A stretch of DNA of 64,000 nucleotides, taken from assembly GCF_012027615.1 (NCBI RefSeq), contig NZ_SNUT01000001.1:186001-250000 (forward strand). Reading direction: 5' to 3'. Every line of letters starts with the position of its first letter. Positions within the stretch are counted from its first letter, which is position 1. A model generated the notes under the pieces. That model worked only from the letters and a program-made list of their open reading frames with translations, was not told the origin of the DNA and did not search any database. The DNA is from Thermococcus sp. 21S7 (lineage in GTDB: Archaea > Methanobacteriota_B > Thermococci > Thermococcales > Thermococcaceae). The position numbers and the translations under genes were made by a program. This document shows positions 55,741 to 63,152 of the stretch, piece by piece.

Positions 55741-56813
55741 ATAAGCTGGCTAGGTTTGTAAGGCCCGAGGGCATTACGGTTGAGGAATTCCTAGCTGAGG
55801 CGGGCGAACACTTGGGGATAGGAGGAGTTGAAGATTTCCTGAGGGAACTTGAGGCGGCGTACGAGGGCACATGGCAACGGGAAAAGCTCCTCTATGCTGA
55901 CGGCTACATAAAGTTGCTCACCAGCATTGCCGAGTACTACAGGAAAAAACACGAAGAATCCAATAAAGACGAGCGCAAAAGGCTCTTGAATGAACTTATG
56001 GAAGCTTTTGGCGACTTTACCTACAAAAAGAGAGCAGCTGAGTACTACATCAATGCCGCGAGCGTCGCAACTTCAGTCTCCCTGATTTACTTCCCTCAGC
56101 AGAATTACCCGGAAGAGGCTGAGAGGTACCTGAAGCTAGCAGTGGAACTTGAAGAAAGGGCCATGGAGCTGGGCGTTGTCCCGAGGTACTACGCGATAGC
56201 ACTGAACAATCTTGGGACTCACTATTACGAAACCAACCGCTCTGAAGAAGCGCTCCCCGTGCTCAAAAAGGCGTTGGAATACGCTGAGAACCCAAAAGAG
56301 AGGGGGCTCGTTCTCCACAACCTCTCACTGACTTACGCTGACCTGGGAATGAAAAAGGAGGCAGTTAATTGCATGGTGAAGTCAATTTGCATCCACTACT
56401 CAACACAGCACGAGTTTGGGGATGTTTCGCTTTATGACAAGGACATTAACCAGGTAGTTGAAATGACCGGCGACGCTGGTACAGATATCTTCGCGTTGGA
56501 AATTGCGCTCGACTTGATTGGAGGGAACTTGAGTGCAGAGAGGGCTAAGAAACTGCTCGAACAGATTGACCGCGATGAATGGCCCCTTACCAATGCTCTA
56601 CTCTCAATCCTGAATGGGAGAGAGCCCGCGTTGTCGAACGAAATAGTCGGATGTGAGAAGCTCCTCAAAGACGTTGCGAAGGCCGTAGGGAACAAAAACA
56701 TAGCAGAACTGGACCGGAAGCGCCGGCAGCAACATCCCTCCCAAGAGGATATATGGAAGCGCTGGATTGACTCCTTGGAAGAGCTCGGACTATACTCAAA
56801 AGAGGAGCTTTGA
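55737..56813 (+). CDS. TPR repeat protein
   Basis: A 358-residue helical protein with tetratricopeptide-like repeats at about residues 95-235 (AAEYYINAASVAT, YPEEAERYLKLAVE, YYAIALNNLGTHYYETNRSE, GLVLHNLSLTYADLGM). It is a scaffold or sensor protein with no enzymatic motif. It begins inside the stop of the preceding short frame. Its neighbours are a second ADP-ribosylglycohydrolase and an ARH remnant; in defence islands such proteins often mediate assembly (inference). Confidence 0.8.
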   Translation: MNKLARFVRPEGITVEEFLAEAGEHLGIGGVEDFLRELEAAYEGTWQREKLLYADGYIKLLTSIAEYYRKKHEESNKDERKRLLNELMEAFGDFTYKKRAAEYYINAASVATSVSLIYFPQQNYPEEAERYLKLAVELEERAMELGVVPRYYAIALNNLGTHYYETNRSEEALPVLKKALEYAENPKERGLVLHNLSLTYADLGMKKEAVNCMVKSICIHYSTQHEFGDVSLYDKDINQVVEMTGDAGTDIFALEIALDLIGGNLSAERAKKLLEQIDRDEWPLTNALLSILNGREPALSNEIVGCEKLLKDVAKAVGNKNIAELDRKRRQQHPSQEDIWKRWIDSLEELGLYSKEEL

Positions 56814-56872
56814 AGCGCCTCTCCCCTTTATTTAGACTGCAAAAAAGAAAGTAAGTTTTTGCCAATTTTTGC

Positions 56873-57130
56873 TGTCCGATAAGGTTCTCGATGAACGCGT
56901 CAATTATTCCTGAAATATTTTCTTGCATCGTTTTTTGGAACCACTCTTCGGGGATGTCTTCACGCCATAGTACGTCCAGCTAATCCGCTCACAACGGCCC
57001 CGGTTGTGTCAGCGTCTTCTCCTAGGGAGACCACTTTCCCTATTGCATCAGCAGAGCTTTCGGTTCTCAAAAATGCCCAGAGGTTGCTTCAAGGGTGTGA
57101 ACAGAGCAGCCACTCCCTCTGGGCATCATC
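56873..57130 (-). pseudogene. Remnant of a third ADP-ribosylglycohydrolase
   Basis: On the minus strand the fragments RGSGCSVHTLEA, WAFLRTESSADAIGKVVSLG-EDADTTGAVVSGLAG and DIPEEWFQ...ISGIIDAFIENLIG appear in order, in different frames, matching the C-terminal 85 residues of the intact protein encoded at 54632-55582 (RGSGYVVHTLEA..., VVSLGEDTDTTGAVTGG...). At least two frameshifts separate the pieces. The N-terminal two thirds are missing. The gap from 57131 to 57270 shows no clear gene. Confidence 0.8.
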
Positions 57131-57278
57131 AAGATATCCTTCGGTATACACCACCATACTGTTCACATTTTTGACATGTTCAATTTAGTCCTTTGGTAAA
57201 CGTGACTAATATACATTCTCTCCAATGGATAATGCCTCTCCGGCTTCAGCTGACCCTCTATTTTTCGAAACCCTTATA

Positions 57279-57316
57279 ACTTACCCCGGGGTAAGTAACT
57301 TACGGTGGGGTAAGTT
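57279..57316. repeat. Pair of CTTACCCC-type palindromes at the 5' end of the ATPase gene
   Basis: ACTTACCCCGGGGTAAGT (57279-57296) is a perfect 18-bp palindrome. AACTTACGGTGGGGTAAGTT (57297-57316) directly abuts it, with 7-bp arms. Centres are 19 bp apart. TATA element CTTATAAC (57273-57280) touches the first palindrome and the TTG start lies at the end of the second, so they cover the promoter and transcription start. Confidence 0.85.
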
Positions 57317-58421
57317 GCTGTTTGACCTCCAACCTAAAACAAGGAAAGAGGACCTGTACGATAGGGAAAGAGAACTTGAGGCGTTTAACGAGGCATTGAA
57401 GCTCGGAGAGAGGCTGGTTCTCATCCTGGGCATACGACGTCTTGGAAAGAGCTCCCTCCTCAATGTTGCGCTCTCAGAGTCAGGCCATCCCTACGCCAAA
57501 ATAGACGTTCGCTCCCTGTACTTCACCCACGGCTCCATTCCGCAGGAAATCCTCGCGAAAAGAATCCTGAGTTCGCTCATCGAATCCATTCCCCCAAGTG
57601 GAAAGCTCAGGCTCGGCATGACGGAGGCACTTTCATCAATCCGGGGAATCCGCCTTTCGGGAGTTCACGTGGAGTTCGAGAAGAAGCCCGACTTAGCTGA
57701 AATCCTTGAAAAGGTGGACTCCTGGGCGGAGAGTGAAGGAAAACGGGTTATCATAGCATTTGACGAGGCCCAGTACCTCCGACTCTCTGGCATACAGTAC
57801 GATGGGCTGATAGCTTATGCCGTTGATAACCTTCCAAACTTAACCTTCGTTCTAACGGGCTCGGAGGTTGGAATGCTCCACGACTTTCTCGGCCTTGATA
57901 ATCCCAAGAAACCGCTTTTCGGCAGGTACGCCAGGGAAATAACGCTGGAGAGATTCAGCCGGGAACGGAGCATTGGGTTCCTGGAAACGGGTTTCAAAGA
58001 GCTTGGAATCGATATAAGCCCTTCGGAGCTCGGACGAGCCGTTTATAAACTCGACGGAATCGTGGGCTGGCTGAGCATGTACGGCTACCTCAGGGGAATC
58101 CGAAAGCTCCCGGAAAGGGATGCCTTGAATGAGCTGTTCCACAGGGCACAGGCTCTGGTATTGGATGAACTTTCCTCCCTGCTTTCACACAGCAGGCGGT
58201 ACGGGCTCATACTGAAGGCCGTCGCCATGGGGAACAAAAGGTGGAGCGATATAAAGGAGTATCTGGAGTTCAAAGCGGGCCGGATAAACGACTCAAAGTT
58301 CTCCAGTCTCCTGAAGAACCTGGTGAAGTACGGCTATCTGAATAAAAGTGCCGATGGGTACATCATTCCCGACCCCATTGTTGTGGAGGTTATCAAGAAA
58401 TCCCAGCTTACCCCCAGGTAA
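57315..58421 (+). CDS. Archaeal ATPase (PF01637/STAND-like AAA+), palindrome-flanked
   Basis: A 368-residue protein from TTG 57315 (GGTGGGG upstream, start LLFDLQPKTRKEDLYDR as in homologues); the longer frame from 57225 would begin before the promoter. Walker A is GIRRLGKSSLL, Walker B VIIAFDEAQYLRLS, sensor VLTGSEVGMLHDFLG, and the C-terminus is a winged helix (IKEYLEFKAGRINDSKFSSLLKNLVKYGY, in part). This Thermococcales-expanded family has unknown roles, perhaps mobile. The stop codon lies inside a third palindrome. Confidence 0.88.
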   Translation: MLFDLQPKTRKEDLYDRERELEAFNEALKLGERLVLILGIRRLGKSSLLNVALSESGHPYAKIDVRSLYFTHGSIPQEILAKRILSSLIESIPPSGKLRLGMTEALSSIRGIRLSGVHVEFEKKPDLAEILEKVDSWAESEGKRVIIAFDEAQYLRLSGIQYDGLIAYAVDNLPNLTFVLTGSEVGMLHDFLGLDNPKKPLFGRYAREITLERFSRERSIGFLETGFKELGIDISPSELGRAVYKLDGIVGWLSMYGYLRGIRKLPERDALNELFHRAQALVLDELSSLLSHSRRYGLILKAVAMGNKRWSDIKEYLEFKAGRINDSKFSSLLKNLVKYGYLNKSADGYIIPDPIVVEVIKKSQLTPR

Positions 58422-58441
58422 GCTCCTTACCCCCGGGTAAG
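58406..58441. repeat. Pair of CTTACCCC-type palindromes at the 3' end of the ATPase gene
   Basis: GCTTACC-CCCA-GGTAAGC (58406-58423) contains the ATPase stop codon; CTTACCC-CC-GGGTAAG (58426-58441) follows. Centres are 19 bp apart, exactly as in the pair at the 5' end. The same core therefore marks both gene ends. Confidence 0.85.
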
Positions 58442-58564
58442 CCAACATCCCTCAGATCCACAGTGTTCCAGAAATGCAGAAGACGTAGGAACCCCCCGAT
58501 CAATCAGAGTGTCCCAAAATGGGCCGAAAATTATGGAGTAAAAGATTCCAAGGGGCAGGAGGTT

Positions 58565-59137
58565 TCACCACTCCTCCTCTTCCTCGATGAGGCCGTACTT
58601 CTCCAGCTCGCGGAGGAGCTTTCTGACGGCTTCCCAGGCGTCGTGTTCGCTCTTCGCTCCGGAGCAGACTATCTTTCCGGACGAGAAGAGCAGTATAACC
58701 GCCCTCGGCTCCTTGACGCGGTAGATGACGCCGGGGAACTGCTCGGGTTCGTACTCACAGTTCGGCAGGCTGAGGGCAACGGCATCGAGGTTGAACTCCA
58801 TGCCTATGTCGCCGCTGAAGACCATGTTCTGGATGTCAATCTGCGGGGCGCGGCCGAACTTGGCGCCTATCTTCTTGAGCATCTGGATGAGCTTGTTGAC
58901 GGCGCGCTCTATGTCCTCAACGCTCTTGGCGCCGGTGACGACGAGCTTGCCGGAGCTGAATATCAGAAGAGCAACCTTGGGCTCCTCGAAGCGGCAGATG
59001 ATGCCCGGGAACTCCTCGGGGTTGTACTTGGAGTTGGGGCAGATTTCAATGACTTTCTCAAGGTTGAGCTGGGTGAATAAGTCCACAGAAGCGACAATAT
59101 TCTCAATCCTGAGCTTTACATTGCTCATATCTACCAA
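58565..59137 (-). CDS. tbp: TATA-binding protein TBP
   Basis: A 190-residue basal transcription factor made of two imperfect repeats, each with CxYxPEEFPG..I and [15 protein letters not shown] / [15 protein letters not shown], and an acidic tail EEEEEW. It starts at TTG 59137 (GGAGGTG six bases upstream; [17 protein letters not shown] as in Pyrococcus); ATG 59128 is internal. The promoter ATTTATAAAG on the minus strand lies near 59170-59180. Confidence 0.97.
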   Translation of the reverse strand: MVDMSNVKLRIENIVASVDLFTQLNLEKVIEICPNSKYNPEEFPGIICRFEEPKVALLIFSSGKLVVTGAKSVEDIERAVNKLIQMLKKIGAKFGRAPQIDIQNMVFSGDIGMEFNLDAVALSLPNCEYEPEQFPGVIYRVKEPRAVILLFSSGKIVCSGAKSEHDAWEAVRKLLRELEKYGLIEEEEEW

Positions 59138-59339
59138 GGCTTACACCTCCAGATGGTGGGTTTAAAAACCCTTTATAAATGAGGCGGATTGAGTTTTTAA
59201 AGGTTTAGGTCACAACGGCCAGGGGAGCGGAGGAAATGCACATAAATGTTCAGGCAGGGGTTAGAACTTTCTTAAGTGCCGGTAACTAAAAATCAAGAAG
59301 GCTTAAAAGGTGTTGGGCAGAGCTGGGGGTGGTGAGACC

Positions 59340-59762
59340 ATGAGAAACACGATGGTTTTAGTAAGGACCGACAACTTCCAGAAGGCCAGCATCGCTCTGG
59401 CTGACCTGGTGCGCTACGGAGGTATGCAGATACGCGGCAACCCGAGGATTATCCCTCCCGCTCTCTCCGACTGGGCCTTTGAGAAGATAAGCGGCGAAAG
59501 GCCAAGGAGACGCTTCAGGGCACACGTGATCGCCCAGATAGACCTCGCGCCGGCGAAGGCAATCGGCAGGCTTATGGACATACATCCACCCGCGCACGTT
59601 CTCGTGATTCCCCCCGATACTGAAGTCTGGGAAGAACTGATGCGCCTCTGGGGAACTTTCGAGAAGCTCAAAGGTTTCCACCCGCCGAAGAGAACCAGAG
59701 CGGAGGAGCTGAGGAAGAAGCGCGAGAAAGGGATGGAGAACGAAGGATTGGAGGAGTTTTAG
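59340..59762 (+). CDS. DUF356 family protein
   Basis: A 140-residue protein from ATG 59340 (GGTGAG upstream), starting MRNTMVLVRTDNFQKASIALADL, matching archaeal DUF356. It has a basic C-terminal tail (RTRAEELRKKREKG) and mixed alpha/beta body with PPAHVLVIPP. Function unknown, conserved in Thermococcales and methanogens. Its stop overlaps the convergent vapC-like gene by 4 bases. Confidence 0.8.
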   Translation: MRNTMVLVRTDNFQKASIALADLVRYGGMQIRGNPRIIPPALSDWAFEKISGERPRRRFRAHVIAQIDLAPAKAIGRLMDIHPPAHVLVIPPDTEVWEELMRLWGTFEKLKGFHPPKRTRAEELRKKREKGMENEGLEEF

Positions 59763-60214
59763 GGAAGGACCATTAGACCCTCCTTTTCTCCAGCGTTTTT
59801 AAGGTCATTGTCTAACGTTCCCAAAGTACCAACCTCATAAACAAGGCATGTAGCGAGGATTATGGCATCGTTTGGGAGTAGGTTGTGTTTCCTCATAAGC
59901 CCATAAGAGAGTCCGAGAACCTCGTCATCTGCAGGTAGTATGTGAAACTGTTCAATGAAATCTCTTGGCTCGTCGGAAAGTATCACAGTACTTATTTCCC
60001 CGCGTTTTTTGATTGTAAACGGTGAACGTCCGGTTTTAAGGGCAATGTAATGAAAAAGGAACTCGCTGAAGACTATATCGTTAATGAGAGGAACCATACC
60101 ATTATTTAAAATCTCCTCAAAGAGGGAGACCGCCAGAGGATTACCTTTCAAACCCTCAATTAAAAGGGATGAATCCACGAATATTAACTCATTGGAGGTA
60201 CCACTCTTCTTCAT
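59759..60214 (-). CDS. PIN-domain ribonuclease toxin (VapC-like)
   Basis: A 151-residue PIN protein with acidic residues in FVDSSLLIEGLKG, FSEFLFHYIA, LPNDAIILATC and LGTLDNDLKN, the four-acid site of VapC. It is predicted to cleave tRNA or rRNA. The ATG lies within the 3' end of the antitoxin-like gene (overlap about 26 bases). Confidence 0.85.
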   Translation of the reverse strand: MKKSGTSNELIFVDSSLLIEGLKGNPLAVSLFEEILNNGMVPLINDIVFSEFLFHYIALKTGRSPFTIKKRGEISTVILSDEPRDFIEQFHILPADDEVLGLSYGLMRKHNLLPNDAIILATCLVYEVGTLGTLDNDLKNAGEKEGLMVLP

Positions 60215-60359
60215 TTACATCCCCCTTGAATCTGCCGAGGTACTTGGAGAGAACATTCCTTTTCAGCCCTTTTCCTAGCTCCCTCTCAACTAGAATCTCA
60301 ATTTTCCTCCTGAGGATACGCTCCATCCAAGGGGGAACCTTCACAACTATCTCGCCCAT
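60189..60359 (-). CDS. VapB-like antitoxin
   Basis: A 56-residue protein from ATG 60359 (GGTGG upstream) starting MGEIVVKVPPWMERILRRKI. The short beta strand followed by a basic helix fits a ribbon-helix-helix antitoxin, ending in GRFKGDVNEEEWYLQ for toxin binding. It overlaps the VapC-like gene, so both are translated together. The start could also be 60371. Confidence 0.75.
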   Translation of the reverse strand: MGEIVVKVPPWMERILRRKIEILVERELGKGLKRNVLSKYLGRFKGDVNEEEWYLQ

Positions 60360-60403
60360 AAGACCACCCAATAAAGAATTAAAACAAAAGGCGATTTAAA
60401 CTT

Positions 60404-60946
60404 TCACTTCTTCTTCCGCTTCTTAATCTTGATGTTAGCAATGTCGCCGAGCGTCGGCTCGTAGTCCCTCGGGATGCTCTTCTTCTCTAGAACCTCCTCC
60501 CCGGAGGTCTCGATGAGTTTTATTTTGAAGTACTTCTCCAGCTTTTTCGCTTCCTTTATCGTCGGCTCGCGGTGGCCGTGGGCGATGGCGCGGAGGTCGT
60601 TCATGGAGAGCCCGACCTCGTGGGAGAGCTCCTCGTAGCTCTTTCCAGAGCGCTGTATCGCCCTGTAAACCCTCTCGGCGTAATCCTCGACGATCTCCTC
60701 CGTGTACAGCGGCCTCTCGGTCTTGGGCTTGGATGAAGGCCTCGGCCTAGCCGGCCGTGAATAGGCTCTCCTCGTCGGCCGCCTTCCGGTGGGCATTATG
60801 CTGAAGGTTCCGGGCTTCTTCCCGCCGTATTTCTCAAAACAGCGGTCGCAGACGAGAACTTCAGCCCCCTCGATCCTTATCCTGTGACCGGGACCTCTTA
60901 TCGGCGCCCCACATACCTCACAGTACCTTGGCTTGGCCTTCCCCAT
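60404..60946 (-). CDS. Archaeal multiprotein bridging factor aMBF1
   Basis: The 180-residue protein from ATG 60946 has an N-terminal zinc ribbon (CEVCGAPIRG...VCDRCFEKYG), a basic Pro/Arg-rich linker (about 60-90), a Cro-type helix-turn-helix (SYEELSHEVGLSMNDLRAIA), and a Lys-rich tail. It is a translation/transcription-linked factor in archaea. A longer frame to 61090 overlaps the divergent gene and is rejected. Confidence 0.92.
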   Translation of the reverse strand: MGKAKPRYCEVCGAPIRGPGHRIRIEGAEVLVCDRCFEKYGGKKPGTFSIMPTGRRPTRRAYSRPARPRPSSKPKTERPLYTEEIVEDYAERVYRAIQRSGKSYEELSHEVGLSMNDLRAIAHGHREPTIKEAKKLEKYFKIKLIETSGEEVLEKKSIPRDYEPTLGDIANIKIKKRKKK

Positions 60947-61016
60947 CTCAACCACCTTCTTGCTCCACATAAGGCTGGGAGTCAGGCTTTTTAAACCCCA
61001 CGATGAGCTTATATCG

Positions 61017-61523
61017 ATGGCGGAAGTGAAGATAGAGCGGCTCCCCCAGCTTGACCAGGAAACGCTGGAAAGGCTCATCGAGATATACATGAGGGGTTAC
61101 GAGGGCATGCGTGAGTACGGCGGCGAGGGGGAGAGCTACGCGAAGCGCTACCTCCGGTGGTGCTGGAACAAGGCGAAGGACGGCTTTTTCATCGCCAAGA
61201 TTGGCGACGAGATAGCGGGCTTCATAGTCTGCGACGCGGACTGGTACAGCAAGTACGAGGGAAGAACCGTCGGGGCGGTCCACGAGTTCGTGCTCGACAA
61301 GAAGTTCCAGGGACACGGCATAGGGCACTTGCTCATGGAGAAGTGCCTAGAGTACCTGGGGAAGCACAACGACAGAATAGAACTCTGGGTGGGCGAGAGG
61401 AACGAGAAGGCCATCAAGTTCTACGAGGACTACGGCTTTAAGAAAGTCGGCCAGAGCGGGATATGGGTGCGCATGGTGAAAGACCTGAGGAGGGACGATG
61501 CACCCCGGGAAAAGGGGAAGTAG
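61017..61523 (+). CDS. GNAT family N-acetyltransferase
   Basis: A 168-residue acetyltransferase with GNAT motif A VLDKKFQGHGIGHLLMEKCL (acetyl-CoA Q/RxxGxG/A) and ELWVGERNEKAIKFYEDYGFK. Substrate unknown; RimI-like or metabolite targets are both possible. It is probably leaderless (TATA CTTTTTAAAC near 60986-60995). The next gene follows after 8 bases. Confidence 0.88.
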   Translation: MAEVKIERLPQLDQETLERLIEIYMRGYEGMREYGGEGESYAKRYLRWCWNKAKDGFFIAKIGDEIAGFIVCDADWYSKYEGRTVGAVHEFVLDKKFQGHGIGHLLMEKCLEYLGKHNDRIELWVGERNEKAIKFYEDYGFKKVGQSGIWVRMVKDLRRDDAPREKGK

Positions 61524-61531
61524 GTGGTTTG

Positions 61532-61825
61532 ATGTCCTGCATAAAACCGCCCGAGCCCGAGAAGGTGATGAACTTGAAAGAGGAGAGTTTCATACGCGAA
61601 GGTAAAGGCAGGCTGAAGGTCGTCATAGAGAGCGAGGGCGAGACCCTGGAAACGACTGTTAGGGGCTCTCTAAAGAGTGTTGAGGAAACAGCCGAGATGC
61701 TGGGCGTAGAGGCGAAGGACGGGAGGTTGGAGGCCACCGTCGATGGCGTCAGGGTCAGAATGGAGCGCGGAAGGCTGGAGATGGAGTTCGAGAACGGGGA
61801 CAGGCTGAGAATTGAGAGGGACTAG
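61532..61825 (+). CDS. Small uncharacterised protein
   Basis: A 97-residue protein from ATG 61532 (GGTGG upstream), beginning MSCIKPPEPEKVMNLKEES. It is rich in beta strands alternating Glu, Arg and Val (RMERGRLEMEFENGDRLRIE). It resembles no family I can name with confidence. It is coupled with the upstream GNAT gene and overlaps the convergent EamA gene by 4 bases. Confidence 0.65.
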   Translation: MSCIKPPEPEKVMNLKEESFIREGKGRLKVVIESEGETLETTVRGSLKSVEETAEMLGVEAKDGRLEATVDGVRVRMERGRLEMEFENGDRLRIERD

Positions 61826-62682
61826 GCGTAGAGACCTATCATGAGGACACCCAAGGCTGTTAGAACGAGGGCGAGGGCTAGCCTCCCCGTAAACCTTTCT
61901 TTTAGGAAGATCACCGCCATGATTGAGGCCATTATCGGGCTTGACTCCGTTACCGGCGTCGCTATGCTTGAGCCCGCAAACTTCAAGGCCAAAGCAAAGA
62001 AGTACTGGCCTAGGATCGTGCCGAGGAGGGTTATAACGAACACCAGCCCCCAGCCCCGCGTGCTGAGCCTTCTGACGTCGTTCCTTATCTTTGGAACAAA
62101 GGCGAACGAGGCCAGCGCACCGGAGCTTATTCTCAGTCCGATGACGGCAGAGGCGCTCCCCCCACTCACCAGCCAGTCCGTCACTATTACGGCAAAGGTC
62201 CAGAGGAGCTGGGCAGAGAAGACGTAGGCGAGTCCCCTCCAGTCTATTCCGCCGCCCCTGGAACCCTCCGAGGCGGTAGCGACAACGGCCGCCACTATGA
62301 AGAGAGCACCCAGGAGAAGGCCTCCTGTCAGGGGCCTGCCGAGGGTGTAGTGGGCTATGAACATCGTTATTATCGGATGTGCGGTGACGAGAATCGCCGC
62401 GCGGGAGACGCCTAGGTGGTTCATGCCCTCAAGGAAGAACCAGTCGGCGAGGGTGAAACCGAGGACTCCCGAAACCACAAGGATAGCCCACTGCACGACC
62501 GAAAACCTAGGGACGCCCAGATACAGAACCAGAGGAATGTAGAAGAGCGCGCTGAGTATTAGCCTGACCACATTCAGCGAGAGGGGGTTGATGTCCCTCA
62601 TTGAGACCTTGGAGAGGACGGAAGCAAGGGCCCAGACGAAGGCCGCCGAAAGGGCAAGTATCACCCCGAGGGTTATGTTCAT
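61822..62682 (-). CDS. DMT superfamily transporter (EamA type)
   Basis: A 286-residue protein with ten predicted helices in two EamA repeats (residues about 5-135 and 150-285). Typical segments are SVMSRDINPLSLNVVRLI-like ALASVLSKVSMRDINPLS, and GSSIATPVTESSPIMASIMA. It probably exports metabolites or amino acids. It has no operon partner in the window. Confidence 0.85.
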   Translation of the reverse strand: MNITLGVILALSAAFVWALASVLSKVSMRDINPLSLNVVRLILSALFYIPLVLYLGVPRFSVVQWAILVVSGVLGFTLADWFFLEGMNHLGVSRAAILVTAHPIITMFIAHYTLGRPLTGGLLLGALFIVAAVVATASEGSRGGGIDWRGLAYVFSAQLLWTFAVIVTDWLVSGGSASAVIGLRISSGALASFAFVPKIRNDVRRLSTRGWGLVFVITLLGTILGQYFFALALKFAGSSIATPVTESSPIMASIMAVIFLKERFTGRLALALVLTALGVLMIGLYA

Positions 62683-62746
62683 GGTATAACGAGGACACGC
62701 TCGTGTTATAAGGCTAACGATTCGAGGTGGGTAGAAAAGAAGGAAA

Positions 62747-63151
62747 TCACCTCACAGGCGGCCTGAACTTGTAGCCGTAGAGGATTATTCCGTCCTCCTC
62801 GAACTCCCTTATCTTCTTGGTGACGACCTCGACCTCCATTCCGAAGTCTATCTCCTCGGGGTCAACGTCGGTCAGCTGGGCGAGGACGACGGGTCCCTCC
62901 TCAAGCTCTATCAGTGCCAGCGGGAAGGGCTTGTAGTACTCGAAGCCGCTCGGCGGGTTTCTGACTATCGTCCAGCTGATGACCTTGCCCTTTCCGCTCA
63001 GCTCGATTTCCTCGACGTTTCTTGAGCCGCAGACCGGGCAGATCGACCTCTTCGGGAAGTGGACGTGGCCGTTCTCGCACTTTCCGCCTATGAGCCTGTA
63101 CTTCTCACGGAAGTGCCTCCAGTAGCGGGAAACCTGCATCGGGCGCGCCAT
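62747..63151 (-). CDS. DUF35 zinc-ribbon/OB-fold protein of the thiolase-HMG-CoA synthase complex
   Basis: A 134-residue scaffold protein: N-terminal zinc ribbon (CENGHVHFPKRSICPVC, four Cys) and a C-terminal OB-fold (KGKVISWTIVRNPP). In archaea it holds acetoacetyl-CoA thiolase and HMG-CoA synthase together to channel acetoacetyl-CoA to mevalonate synthesis. It directly follows the thiolase gene with one base between. Confidence 0.92.
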   Translation of the reverse strand: MARPMQVSRYWRHFREKYRLIGGKCENGHVHFPKRSICPVCGSRNVEEIELSGKGKVISWTIVRNPPSGFEYYKPFPLALIELEEGPVVLAQLTDVDPEEIDFGMEVEVVTKKIREFEEDGIILYGYKFRPPVR

Positions 63152-63152
63152 T

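Noticed and set aside
57225-57314. Upstream ATG start for the palindrome-flanked ATPase
   Set aside because: These 30 codons precede the TATA box and palindromes and do not resemble the family; the TTG at 57315 has a ribosome site and the expected start.
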